Assembly: GCF_900659615.1 (NCBI RefSeq)
Contig: NZ_CAACUY010000006.1
Coordinates: 1-64,000 of the forward strand
Length of the DNA: 64,000 nt
Reading direction: 5' to 3'
Source of the DNA: Actinomadura fibrosa
GTDB taxonomy: Bacteria; Actinomycetota; Actinomycetes; Streptosporangiales; Streptosporangiaceae
Position numbers and translations under genes: made by a program. Position 1 is the first letter of the stretch, and the number at the start of each line of letters is the position of its first letter. Of the stretch, positions 7,436 through 16,578 are shown in pieces. Below the pieces are notes generated by a model that ran no database searches, was not told the origin of the DNA, and saw only the letters and a list, made by a program, of their open reading frames with translations.

Positions 7436-10400
7436 TTGTCCCCGAAGCTCAGCGTTGTCGTCCCGTTCCACAACACCGAGGAGTACCTCCGGGAATGCCT
7501 GGAGTCGCTGGCCGGGCAGTCCTTCCGCGACCTGGAAGTGATCATGGTGGACGACGGGTCCACCGACAACGGCGCGGTGATCGCCAAGGAGCTGTGCGAG
7601 CGCGACGAGCGCTTCCGGCTGGTGGTGCGGGAGAACGAGGGGCCCGGGCCGGCGCGCAACGCGGGGGTGCGGCAGGCGAGCGGCGAGTACCTGGCCTTCG
7701 CGGACGCGGACGACACGGTCGACCGGGAGGCGTACGCGCGGCTGGTCGGGTCGCTGGAGCGGACGGGGTCCGACATCGCGTGCGGGAACGTCGAGCGGTT
7801 CGACGGCGACCGGACGTGGCAGTCGGTGCTGCACGAGGGCGTGTTCGCCGAGGCGCGCCCGAAGACGCACGTGTCGCGGTACGCGCTGCTCATCCGGGAC
7901 CGGACGCCGTGGAACAAGGTGTACCGGCGGGAGTTCTGGAAGCGCGCGGAGCTGGAATTCCCGGCGGGTTTCTACGAGGATCCGCCGGTGACGGCGAAGG
8001 CGCACGCGATGGCCGGGTCCGTGGACGTTCTGAGTGACACGGTCTATTACTGGCGGAAGCGTCCCGGGTCCATCACGGAGGACCGTTACGCATGGGACAA
8101 CATCTCCCAGCGCATCAATTCCGCGAAGGTGGTCAGGGACGGGCTGGCCGACTACGCGCCGAATCTGCTGGCCGCCTATGACGAGCACGTCCTGGTGGAC
8201 GTGGAGTTGCGGGTGCTGCTGGAGGCCCTGCCGAGGACGGACGACGCGCGCCGCGAGGAGCTCCTCGGGATGGGCGCGGACCTCGCGGAGGGGCTGAACG
8301 CCCGTGTGCTGAAGCGGCTTCCGGCGTTGCAGCGGCTGCAACTGCATCTGCTGTGCCGGCGGATGCTCCCGGAGCTGCTGGAGGTGCTGCGGTTCGTCCA
8401 GTTGGGGATGCCGGTGCAGACGCCTCGGGTGCGGCGGGGGCTGCGGTCCCGCTGGTACGCGGAGTACCCGTTCTTCGAGGACGAGGAGCGGGGCGTCCCG
8501 TCGCACGTGTACGACGTGACGGAGGAGCTGACGCCGGTCGCGGCGATCGACCGGGTGGAGTGGGCGGACGACGGGCGGCTCCGCATCGAGGGGCACGCCT
8601 ACATCCGGCATCTGGACTCCTCCACCGAGGACGGGTCGCGGATCCGGGTGTGGCTGCTGGCGTCGAACCGGCGGGGCCTGATGCGGGTGCCGGTCCGGCG
8701 GGTGCGGCGGCCGGACGTGACGGCGCGGTCGCGGCAGCCGGTGGTGTCCTACGACTGGTCGGGGTTCGTCGCGGAGCTGGACCCGTCCGCGCTGAAGATC
8801 TTCGGGCGGTGGCGGGACGTCGACTGGATCCCGTGCGTGGAGATCGTGAACCGGGGGGTGCGGCGGCGCCGGACGTTCGGCAACCCGAACCTGACCAACC
8901 GGCAGTGGCCCGCCGAGCGGGAGTGCGCGCCGGGCGTGCTCGTGCAGGGCGTCGCGGGCAAGCGGCGGTTCGTGCTCCAGGTGCGGCGGACGGCGGCGGC
9001 GGTCACGGGCTGCGGGCTGGACGGCGACGAGGTGTGGCTGGAGGGCTGGTGCCGGGCGCCGCTGGGTACGGAGCCGCAGGTCACGGCGACGCCGCGGGTC
9101 GGCAGGGCGACGGTGACCGGGCCGGTCGAGCCGGCGCCGGCGCCGCAGGCCGTGGAGGCGCCGGCGGCGTCCCGGACGGTCGGGTACGCGGCCGGGGAGA
9201 TCGCGAACGCGCTGGCGAGCGGCGGTGACACGGTCGTCTTCCGGGCGCGGCTGCCGGTGGCGGCGCTGGCGCGCCGCGAGGGCGACTGGGAGGTGGCGCT
9301 GCCCGGCGGGGTCAGGCCGCATCTGGAGGAGGACGCGGCGGGCGCGCTGTTCCCGATCCCCGGCGGGCAGCTGGAGATCGCCCGGACGCGCCGCAGCACG
9401 CTGCGGATCGTGGTGCGGGGGCGATCGCCGGTGGTGGACGAGGTCCGCTGGTCGCCGGACGGGACGCTGCGGCTGTCGGGGGCGTGCCCCGACGCGGCGG
9501 GGCGCCCGGCGGCGCTGGTGCTGCGGCGCCGGAGGTCCAGCGAGGAGCACACGGTCCCGCTGCGCTGGGACGGCGACCGGTTCACCGCGTCGTTCGCGCC
9601 GTCGCGGATGCCGGTGCTGGGGATGGCGCGGCCGCTCGTCGCGGGGCGGTGGGACGTGCTGGCGCCGCTCGGCGGGCGGGAGCACCCGGTCGTGGTGCGC
9701 CGCCATTCGCTGCGGGACCTGCCGGAGCCGCAGGAGACCGGCCTGCACCGGGTCGGTGTGCGGGTGCGGCTGACCGACCAGCTCGTCCTGCGGGTGGAGA
9801 CGGCGCTGGACGACGACGAGCGCGGCCCGTACGCGCAGAGCAGGCTCCGCTCGGGGCACTACCGGCGGCACCTGAACCTGCCGGTCCGCGAGATGGCCGT
9901 GTTCGACGCGTACAAGGGCCGCCAGTACTCGTGCAACCCGCGGGGCGTCTACGACGAGCTGCGCCGCCGCGGGACGGAGCTGGACTGCGTCTGGGTGACC
10001 GACAACGGCCAGTTCGGCAGGCCGGCGGGGGCCCGGACGGTCCTCGCGGGCACGCGGGAGCACTACGAGGCCCTGGCCCGCGCCCGGTACCTGTTCGGCA
10101 ACTGGACGCAGCAGCGGTGGTTCGCCAAGCGCGAGGACCAGACGTACGTGCAGTGCTGGCACGGGACGCCGCTGAAGAAGCTCGGCTACGACGTCAAGGC
10201 GATGCCGTACAAGCGCACCGAGGGCCACAACTGGATGGAGCACGACGTCCCGCAGTGGGACGTGCTGCTGGCGCAGAACGCGTTCTCGGTGCCGCTGTTC
10301 CGGCGGGCGTTCGGCTACGAGGGGGAGATCCTCGAAAGCGGGTATCCGCGCAACGACGTCCTGAACAGCCCGCACCGGGACGAGATCGCGGCGGCGGTGC

Positions 10401-10978
10401 GGCGGCGGCTCGGCATCCCGAAGGGCAAGAAGGTCGTCCTGTACGCGCCGACCTGGCGGGACGACTTCCATCTCGCGATCGGCAAGCGCGCGTTCCGGCT
10501 GGAGTTCGACGTGGAGCGGTTCCGGGCGGAGCTCGGCCGCGACCACGTGCTGCTGCTGCGCACCCACTACCTGGTGACGGACCGCCCGGCGTGGCGGCCG
10601 GGGGACTGCGTGATGGACGTGTCCGTCTACCCGGACATCTCCGAGCTGTACCTGATCAGCGACATGCTCGTCACCGACTACTCGTCGGCCATGTTCGACT
10701 TCGCGGTCACCGGCCGGCCGATGCTGTTCTACACCTACGACCTGGAGCGCTACCGCGACCACGTCCGCGGCTTCTACTTCGACTTCGAGGCCGAGGCGCC
10801 CGGGCCGCTGCTCGCCACCTCGCGCGAGGTCGTCGAGGCGCTGCGCGAGCCGGCGGCGCTGGAGTCCGGGTACCGCGCGGCGCGCGCCGCGTTCACCGCC
10901 AAGTACTGCCCGCACGACGACGGCCTGGCCGCCTCCCGCGTCCTCGACCGCGTCCTCCAGGGCACCACCGAATCCTGA
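7436..10978 (+). CDS. Fused GT2 glycosyltransferase / TagF-like CDP-glycerol transferase
   Basis: A 1180-residue fusion enzyme for wall or capsule polymer. Residues about 1-220 are a family 2 glycosyltransferase (LSVVVPFHN, VDDGSTDNG, ADADD). The middle 500-600 residues are beta-rich and not recognised. From about residue 800 comes a CDP-glycerol:polyglycerophosphate glycerophosphotransferase (TagF-like) domain with QCWHGTPLKKLGYD, GYPRNDVL, YAPTWRD, LLRTHYL and VTDYSSAMFDFA. TTG 7436 is chosen for the GGAGG site 5 nt upstream. Probably teichoic acid-like polymer synthesis at the inner membrane face. The next gene, 14 nt on, is a paralogue. Confidence 0.88.
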   Translation: MSPKLSVVVPFHNTEEYLRECLESLAGQSFRDLEVIMVDDGSTDNGAVIAKELCERDERFRLVVRENEGPGPARNAGVRQASGEYLAFADADDTVDREAYARLVGSLERTGSDIACGNVERFDGDRTWQSVLHEGVFAEARPKTHVSRYALLIRDRTPWNKVYRREFWKRAELEFPAGFYEDPPVTAKAHAMAGSVDVLSDTVYYWRKRPGSITEDRYAWDNISQRINSAKVVRDGLADYAPNLLAAYDEHVLVDVELRVLLEALPRTDDARREELLGMGADLAEGLNARVLKRLPALQRLQLHLLCRRMLPELLEVLRFVQLGMPVQTPRVRRGLRSRWYAEYPFFEDEERGVPSHVYDVTEELTPVAAIDRVEWADDGRLRIEGHAYIRHLDSSTEDGSRIRVWLLASNRRGLMRVPVRRVRRPDVTARSRQPVVSYDWSGFVAELDPSALKIFGRWRDVDWIPCVEIVNRGVRRRRTFGNPNLTNRQWPAERECAPGVLVQGVAGKRRFVLQVRRTAAAVTGCGLDGDEVWLEGWCRAPLGTEPQVTATPRVGRATVTGPVEPAPAPQAVEAPAASRTVGYAAGEIANALASGGDTVVFRARLPVAALARREGDWEVALPGGVRPHLEEDAAGALFPIPGGQLEIARTRRSTLRIVVRGRSPVVDEVRWSPDGTLRLSGACPDAAGRPAALVLRRRRSSEEHTVPLRWDGDRFTASFAPSRMPVLGMARPLVAGRWDVLAPLGGREHPVVVRRHSLRDLPEPQETGLHRVGVRVRLTDQLVLRVETALDDDERGPYAQSRLRSGHYRRHLNLPVREMAVFDAYKGRQYSCNPRGVYDELRRRGTELDCVWVTDNGQFGRPAGARTVLAGTREHYEALARARYLFGNWTQQRWFAKREDQTYVQCWHGTPLKKLGYDVKAMPYKRTEGHNWMEHDVPQWDVLLAQNAFSVPLFRRAFGYEGEILESGYPRNDVLNSPHRDEIAAAVRRRLGIPKGKKVVLYAPTWRDDFHLAIGKRAFRLEFDVERFRAELGRDHVLLLRTHYLVTDRPAWRPGDCVMDVSVYPDISELYLISDMLVTDYSSAMFDFAVTGRPMLFYTYDLERYRDHVRGFYFDFEAEAPGPLLATSREVVEALREPAALESGYRAARAAFTAKYCPHDDGLAASRVLDRVLQGTTES

Positions 10979-10992
10979 AACGAGGCCCGTCC

Positions 10993-13900
10993 GTGCCGCC
11001 CAAGATCAGCGTCGTCGTCCCGTTCCACGACGTCGAGGAGCATCTCCCCGAGTGCCTGGAGTCGCTCGCCCGGCAGACGCTCCGCGACCTCGAAGTGATC
11101 ATGGTGGACGACGGGTCGGCGGACGGCGGCGCCGTCGTCGCGAAGGAGTACGCCGGCCGCGACCCGCGGTTCGTGCTCGTCCAGCGGGAGAACGAGGGGC
11201 CCGGCCCGGCGCGCAACGCCGGGATCGAGCGGGCCGCCGGCCGCTACCTCGCCTTCTGCGACGGCGACGACGCGCTGCCGCCCTACGCCTACGAGCTGAT
11301 GGTCGGCACGCTGGAGTCGACCGGGTCCGACCTCGTCGGCGGCAACGTGCTGCGCCTGGACGGCGGGCGGGTCTGGCAGTCGTGGCTGCACACCGAGGCG
11401 TACGCGCGGACGGTGAAGGCCACGCACATCACCCGCCACCCCGTCCTGCTCCAGGACCGCACCGTCTGGAACAAGGTGTACCGGCGGGCGTTCTGGGACG
11501 CGCACCGGTTCGAGTTCCCCGCGATGCTGTACGAGGACCCGCCGGTGAGCGTGGCCGCGCACGTCCTCGCGTCCGCGGTGGACGTGCTCGACACGACCGT
11601 GTACTTCTGGCGGCGGCGGCCGGGCTCGATCACGCAGAGCCGGTACGAGATGGCCAACATCACCGACCGGATGGCGTCGCTGGAGATGGTGCGGGGGATC
11701 CTCGGCGACCACGCGCCCGCGCTGCTGCCCGCCTACGACCGGTACGCGCTGGACCTGGACGTCCGCGCGCTGATCCTCGCGCTGCCGGGCGCGCCGGAGA
11801 AGGACCGTGACCGGCTCGCCGAGCTCGGCGCGGGCATCGTCGCGGAGGCCGATCCGTCCGCCGTCGCCGGGCTGGAGGCGGTCAAGCGGCTGGAGACGCA
11901 CCTGCTCGGCGCGGGGAGGCTGCCCGAGCTGCTGGAGGTGCTCCGGTTCGAGGAGGACGGGCTGCACGACGTCCCGGTCGTGGGGCGCGGCAGGTTCCGG
12001 CAGCGCTGGTACGCCGAGCTGCCCTTCTTCGGCGACCGGTCCAAGGGCGTCCCGGACGAGGTCTACGACGTCACGGACGAGTTCCGGCTGTGGACGGAGG
12101 TGGACCGCGTCCGCTGGGACGGCGGGGCCCTCGTCGTCGAGGGGCACGCGCACTTCGACCGGCTGGAGGTCGCCGTCCCGGAGGACTCGCGCATCCGGAT
12201 CTGGATGCGCGACACCGTCACGGCCCGCGAGGTCCGGCTGCCGGTCGAGCGGATCCGCTGCCCCGAGGCGACGGCCCGGTCGGCGCAGTCGCTGGTCTCC
12301 TACGACGGGTCGGGGTTCAGCGTCCGCGTCGAGCAGGACGACCTCCAGACCGCGGACGACTGGCGCACCGCCAACTGGGAGTTCCACGCGGAGGTGACGA
12401 CGCAGGGCCGCAGGGCGTCGCAGCGGCTCGCCTCCCCGAACCCGGCGGTGAACTGGACGCCCGCCCGCCCGGTCGACGAGCACGTGACCGTCCAGCCCGT
12501 CGCCGACGCGGGCGGCGGGTTCGGCGTCCGCGTCAAGCGCGTCAAGGCCATCGTCACCGGGCACCGCCTGGTGGACGGCGCGCTGGAGCTGACCGGCTGG
12601 ACGCGGCGCGCCCTCGGCGCCGGAGCCGCGATCGTGGCGGCGCGCAGGCACGGCGGCGCGGAGGTCCGCGGCGAGGTGACGCTGCGCCCGGCGACCGGCA
12701 TGCGGATGGAGAAGGGCACCGGCTTCGACTTCACGGCGACCCTTCCCCTGGACGCGCTGACGTCCTGCCCCGACGGCGACGACCCGGGGCCCTGCGGCGC
12801 CCACCTGCGCGACGCGATCGACTGGGACATCCGCCTGACCGGCGCCGGCGGCCCGCTGCGCCTCACCGCCGCCCGCACCCTCCCGGGGGCCCGGTACGCG
12901 GTGGGCCGCCGCGAGTTCGCCCTCACCCGCACCGCGTACGGCAACCTCCGCGGCGTCGAGCGCAGCTTCCGGCCGGTCGTGACGTCCGCCGGGTGGACCC
13001 CGGACGGGACGCTCACCCTGTCCGGCGACCTCGCCGACCCCGATCACCGCCCGGACCACCTGATCCTCCGGCGCCGCCGCTCGGGCGAGACGTACAACGT
13101 GCCGCTGACCTGGGAGGACGAGCGGTTCACCGGCGCGTTCACGCCGGGCGCGATGGCGGCCTTCGACGTGGACGCCCCGCTGCGGACCGGCACCTGGGAG
13201 GTTCTCGCCCCGGGCCCCGGCTCGGGCCCCGGCTCCGGCTCCGGCTCGGGGTCCGGCGCGGCCGGGCCGGTGGCGGTCGTCGTCGAACGGGCCGCCATCC
13301 CGGCCCTGCCCGAACGCCAGGCCGTCGGCACGCACGAGTTCGAGCTCGGCGTCTACCAGACCGACGCGCTCCAGCTCCGCAGCCGCACCGCGCTCGCCGA
13401 GGACGAGCGCGGCCGGTACGCGCAGCGCCTCCTCCGGGAGCGCGAGTACCCCGTCCTGCGGAAGAACGCGCTCGCGGACGTCGTCGTCTTCGACAGCTAC
13501 GACGCGTCCCAGTACAGCTGCAACCCCCGCGCGATCTACGAGGAGGTCGCGCGCCGCCGCCCCGACCTCGAATGCGTCTGGATCTCCAAGGACGGGCAGT
13601 TCACCGTGGAGGGCGACGCCCGGACCGTCCTCGCGGAGACCCGCGAGCACTACCGCGTCCTCGCCAACGCCCGGTACATCGTCACCAACTACGGCCTGCC
13701 CGCGTGGTTCGCCAAGCGCGACGGCCAGACCTACATGCAGACCTGGCACGGCACCCCGCTGAAGCGGCTCGCCTACGACCTCAAGGACATGCCGTACCGG
13801 CGCACCGAGAAGCTCGACTGGATGGAGCGCGAGGTCCCGCGCTGGGACGTCCTGCTGTCGCCGAACCCGTTCACGACCGGCGTCATGCGCGGCGCGTTCC

Positions 13901-14550
13901 GCTACGACGGCGAGATCCTGGAGATCGGGTACCCGCGCAACGACGTCCTCAGCGGCCCCGACCACGAGCCGCTCCGGATGCTGACGCGGCGGCGGCTCGG
14001 CATCCCCAAGGGCAAGAAGGTCGTCCTCTACGCGCCGACCTGGCGCGACGACCAGCACCACGCGCCCGGACGGCGGGGCTTCTCCCTCCGCCTGGACGTG
14101 GAGGCCCTCCGCCGCGCCCTCGGCGACGACCACGTCCTGCTCCTGCGCACCCACTACCTGATCACCGACCGGGACCGTCCCGCCGCCGACGGCTTCACGA
14201 TCGACGTGTCCCGCTACCCCGACATCGCGGAGCTGTACCTCGCCGCGGACGTCCTCGTCACCGACTACTCGTCCGCCATGTTCGACTTCGCGGTCACCGG
14301 CCGGCCGATGCTGTTCTACACCTACGACCTGGAGCGCTACCGCGACCACGTCCGCGGCTTCTACCTCGACTTCGAGGCCGAGGCGCCCGGACCGCTGCTG
14401 TCCACGTCCACGGAGGTCGCCGAGGCGCTGCGCTCGATCGACGAGGTCCAGGACGACCACGTCGACGCCTACGACCGCTTCTTCGACACGTACTGCCCGC
14501 ACGACGACGGGCAGGCGTCCGCGCGCGCGGCCGACCGCCTGCTGAGCTGA
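10993..14550 (+). CDS. Second fused GT2 / TagF-like polymer synthase
   Basis: A 1185-residue paralogue of the preceding gene with the same domain order: GT2 (ISVVVPFHDVEEHLPECLESLARQ, VDDGSADGG), an unrecognised middle, and a TagF-like domain (TWHGTPLKRLAYD, GYPRNDVL, YAPTWRDDQ, VTDYSSAMFDFA). GTG 10993 follows CGAGG. A Gly-Ser linker (GPGSGPGSGSGSGSG, about 13210-13260) before the TagF part is absent from the first copy. A 90-nt block (14275-14364) is identical to 10688-10777, a sign of recent duplication or gene conversion. The two enzymes may add different units to one polymer; that is inference. Confidence 0.88.
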   Translation: MPPKISVVVPFHDVEEHLPECLESLARQTLRDLEVIMVDDGSADGGAVVAKEYAGRDPRFVLVQRENEGPGPARNAGIERAAGRYLAFCDGDDALPPYAYELMVGTLESTGSDLVGGNVLRLDGGRVWQSWLHTEAYARTVKATHITRHPVLLQDRTVWNKVYRRAFWDAHRFEFPAMLYEDPPVSVAAHVLASAVDVLDTTVYFWRRRPGSITQSRYEMANITDRMASLEMVRGILGDHAPALLPAYDRYALDLDVRALILALPGAPEKDRDRLAELGAGIVAEADPSAVAGLEAVKRLETHLLGAGRLPELLEVLRFEEDGLHDVPVVGRGRFRQRWYAELPFFGDRSKGVPDEVYDVTDEFRLWTEVDRVRWDGGALVVEGHAHFDRLEVAVPEDSRIRIWMRDTVTAREVRLPVERIRCPEATARSAQSLVSYDGSGFSVRVEQDDLQTADDWRTANWEFHAEVTTQGRRASQRLASPNPAVNWTPARPVDEHVTVQPVADAGGGFGVRVKRVKAIVTGHRLVDGALELTGWTRRALGAGAAIVAARRHGGAEVRGEVTLRPATGMRMEKGTGFDFTATLPLDALTSCPDGDDPGPCGAHLRDAIDWDIRLTGAGGPLRLTAARTLPGARYAVGRREFALTRTAYGNLRGVERSFRPVVTSAGWTPDGTLTLSGDLADPDHRPDHLILRRRRSGETYNVPLTWEDERFTGAFTPGAMAAFDVDAPLRTGTWEVLAPGPGSGPGSGSGSGSGAAGPVAVVVERAAIPALPERQAVGTHEFELGVYQTDALQLRSRTALAEDERGRYAQRLLREREYPVLRKNALADVVVFDSYDASQYSCNPRAIYEEVARRRPDLECVWISKDGQFTVEGDARTVLAETREHYRVLANARYIVTNYGLPAWFAKRDGQTYMQTWHGTPLKRLAYDLKDMPYRRTEKLDWMEREVPRWDVLLSPNPFTTGVMRGAFRYDGEILEIGYPRNDVLSGPDHEPLRMLTRRRLGIPKGKKVVLYAPTWRDDQHHAPGRRGFSLRLDVEALRRALGDDHVLLLRTHYLITDRDRPAADGFTIDVSRYPDIAELYLAADVLVTDYSSAMFDFAVTGRPMLFYTYDLERYRDHVRGFYLDFEAEAPGPLLSTSTEVAEALRSIDEVQDDHVDAYDRFFDTYCPHDDGQASARAADRLLS

Positions 14551-14570
14551 GGGACCGCCCGGCCGCCCGG

Positions 14571-14593
14571 CCGCCCGGGATCACCCCGGGCGG
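14571..14593. terminator. Terminator after the TagF-like genes
   Basis: CCGCCCGGG-N5-CCCGGGCGG hairpin, 20 nt after the second transferase stop. It overlaps the last codons of the convergent methyltransferase gene. Confidence 0.7.
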
Positions 14594-15300
14594 CGGGCGC
14601 GGGCGAACAGCCACGTCCCGGACCGGGACGCGAGCGGCAGCCGCCGCTCCAGCGCCGCCGACAGGCGCAGCAGCTCGTTGGCGACCGGATGCAGCGGGGC
14701 GAGGTCCTCGCGCCGCACGCTGCGGTGCCGGACCAGCCGCAGCAGCGGCCGCAGCAGCACGCCGCGGCTCCACATCCGCTCCAGCAGCAGGCCCGCCCCC
14801 TCGACCAGCTCGACCAGCGCCCGGCGCGTGTACCGGCGGACCCGCCCGACCGCCACGTCGTGCGCGGACCACAGGGCCATGTCGCACGGGACGGAGATCA
14901 GCGCCGTCCCGCCCGGCCGCAGCACCCGCGTGATCTCGGCCGCCGCGCGCCCGTCGTCCTCGACGTGCTCCAGGACGTCCATCGCCAGCGCCAGGTCGTA
15001 CCGCTCGGACGGCAGCGGCAGGTAGCGGGCGTCGCCCTCGTACGCCTCGACGCCCTGCGCGCGCGCCAGCGTCACCGCCGCGGGGTTGAGGTCGATCGCC
15101 GTGGCCCGCCACCCGTGGCCGAGCAGCTCACGGGAGTTGCCGCCCGCCCCGGCGCCGATGTCGACGGCGTCCCCCGGCACGCTGAAGCGCAGCAGCTCCC
15201 GGGACAGCGCCGCGCGCCGCTCGCGGTACCACCAGTTGCCGTCCTCGATCCGCGCGACCCGCTGGAGCTCGATGCTGTCCACGGTCCAAGCCGACGGCAT
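14581..15300 (-). CDS. SAM-dependent methyltransferase, class I
   Basis: A Rossmann-fold methyltransferase of 239 residues. Motif I is VDIGAGAGGNSRELL (near residue 46), followed by AIDLNP, GDARYLPL, then LAMDVLEHVEDD and VLRPGGTALISVP. The C-terminal half has RRYTRRALVELVEGAGL, as in methyltransferases that act on glycans and lipids. It faces the polymer transferases tail to tail, so it may decorate the same envelope polymer; substrate is unknown. Confidence 0.8.
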   Translation of the reverse strand: MPSAWTVDSIELQRVARIEDGNWWYRERRAALSRELLRFSVPGDAVDIGAGAGGNSRELLGHGWRATAIDLNPAAVTLARAQGVEAYEGDARYLPLPSERYDLALAMDVLEHVEDDGRAAAEITRVLRPGGTALISVPCDMALWSAHDVAVGRVRRYTRRALVELVEGAGLLLERMWSRGVLLRPLLRLVRHRSVRREDLAPLHPVANELLRLSAALERRLPLASRSGTWLFARARRPG

Positions 15301-15372
15301 GGCGGGGCGTCCGGGCCAACGTCATCGCCGACCCATGGGGCCGACGCTGCCCATCATTGACCCGCCCTTGAA

Positions 15373-15402
15373 CCCGTCCCGGAGATCTCCTCGCGGGACG
15401 GG
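15373..15402 (-). terminator. Terminator after coxG
   Basis: CCCGTCCCG-N12-CGGGACGGG, 9-bp arms, starting 5 nt beyond the coxG stop. No T-run. Confidence 0.7.
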
Positions 15403-15406
15403 CCGG

Positions 15407-16396
15407 TCAGCGGCCCTTGCGCCCCTTGCGGCGGCGGACCGCGAACCGGACGGCGAGCACCACCGCGACCAGCGCCCCGGCCGCCGGAACCGCCCGCTTG
15501 ACCAGCGACGGCCCCGCGACCTCCAGCAGATCGATCGCGTCATCCTCCTCCCGCACCGGCCGCACAGCCCGAACCGCCCGCGCCCCCGCGCCGCCCGAGC
15601 CCTCACCCGCTGCGCCCGCATCCGTGGCACCCGCGCCCGCGGCGCCCGAGCTCGCAGCGGCCGGGCCTGTGGCGGGCGTGCTCGGCGCGGTCGTGTTCGG
15701 AGTGCCCGCGCTCGGAACGTCCGTGGTCGTGTTCTTGGCGGCGGTCGGCGGCTCGGGCTGATCCGCGCCCGATCCGGCCGCGACGGTGTCGGCCGTTCCC
15801 GCGATGGGCGTTCCGGTCACCGGGGTGTCCGCCTCGGCGGCGTCCGTGACGGGCGTTTCCGCCACCGGCGTCTGGGACACGGGGGTTTCCGCCACCGGCG
15901 TGTCCGCCACCGGGGGGCTCGCCACGGGGGTGTCCGCCTGCGGGGTCCCGGTTCCGGCCTCCAGCTCCTCGGCCAGGGCCTTGGCGAACCGGGCGATGAT
16001 CTTGGAGCCGACCTCGGACAGGATGTTGCGGCCGAACTGCGCGGGCCGTCCGGTCACGTTGAGCTTGGTGTGGACCCTGACGCGCGTCGTCCCGCCGGCC
16101 TCCTCCAGCCGGGCCTGGACGGTCGCGGACGCCGTGCCCGGGCCGCGGGCCTCCTTCGCGGCGGCCTCCAAGGTGACCGTGCGGGACGCCTCGTCCGCCG
16201 CGACGATCCGGGCCGTGCCGCGGTAGGTGATGGCCATCGCGCCGACCTTCACCTTCATGCGGCCCGCGTACTCCTCGCCCTCGACCGAGTCGAGGGTCGC
16301 ACCGGGCATGCAGTGCGCGACGCGCTCCACGTCGAGCAGCACGGCCCACGCCTGGTCCACCGGTACGGGCACGGTGAAATCGTGGTCGAGTTCCAT
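15407..16396 (-). CDS. coxG: CoxG-like SRPBCC protein with membrane tail
   Basis: Residues about 1-150 are a CoxG-type SRPBCC lipid-binding domain (FTVPVPVDQAWAVLLDVERV, CMPGATL, GRPAQFGRNIL). CoxG proteins anchor molybdenum CO dehydrogenase to the membrane and have been linked to quinone delivery. Next is a low-complexity linker with repeated (D/E)TPV(A/T/S) units, then an Ala/Gly/Thr-rich stretch. It ends in one hydrophobic helix (VPAAGALVAVVLAVRFAV) and a basic RRRKGRKGR tail, giving a C-terminal anchor. ATG 16396 follows AAAGGA at 8 nt. A strong hairpin separates it from coxM, so levels may differ from coxSLM. Confidence 0.85.
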   Translation of the reverse strand: MELDHDFTVPVPVDQAWAVLLDVERVAHCMPGATLDSVEGEEYAGRMKVKVGAMAITYRGTARIVAADEASRTVTLEAAAKEARGPGTASATVQARLEEAGGTTRVRVHTKLNVTGRPAQFGRNILSEVGSKIIARFAKALAEELEAGTGTPQADTPVASPPVADTPVAETPVSQTPVAETPVTDAAEADTPVTGTPIAGTADTVAAGSGADQPEPPTAAKNTTTDVPSAGTPNTTAPSTPATGPAAASSGAAGAGATDAGAAGEGSGGAGARAVRAVRPVREEDDAIDLLEVAGPSLVKRAVPAAGALVAVVLAVRFAVRRRKGRKGR

Positions 16397-16529
16397 GGTC
16401 CGAGTCCTTTCGACCGGGAGCTTGCCCGCGACCTTACGACCGTCTCCGGGGCCGCCGCCAGTCGCCTCCCCCTGGAGCGCGCACCCCGGCGGAAAGCCGC
16501 AGGCTGAGCGGGTGCACAGCGCGCTGGAC

Positions 16530-16572
16530 GGCCACGCGGCCGGGCCGGGATGGGCGGCCCGGCCGCGTGGCC
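16530..16572 (-). terminator. 17-bp hairpin between coxM and coxG
   Basis: A perfect 17-bp stem (GGCCACGCGGCCGGGCC and its complement) with a 9-nt loop lies 7 nt beyond the coxM stop. It is among the strongest hairpins seen here and probably ends or attenuates the coxSLM transcript before coxG. Confidence 0.8.
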
Positions 16573-16578
16573 CCCCGC

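Noticed and set aside
9484-10992. N-terminal extension of the second TagF-like gene into the first
   Set aside because: It overlaps the first gene in another frame and is Arg/Pro/Gly-rich; GTG 10993 gives the same N-terminus as the paralogue.
7337-14502. Very long antisense frames (about 1190 and 1240 residues) across the TagF-like genes
   Set aside because: Low-complexity composition and no ribosome site; the plus-strand genes have clear domains.
12090-14933. 947-residue plus-strand frame
   Set aside because: Out-of-frame shadow of the second TagF-like gene with Arg/Pro-rich composition.
15781-15945. CRISPR-like or regulatory repeat
   Set aside because: The repeats are in-frame TPV units inside coxG and vary in spacing.
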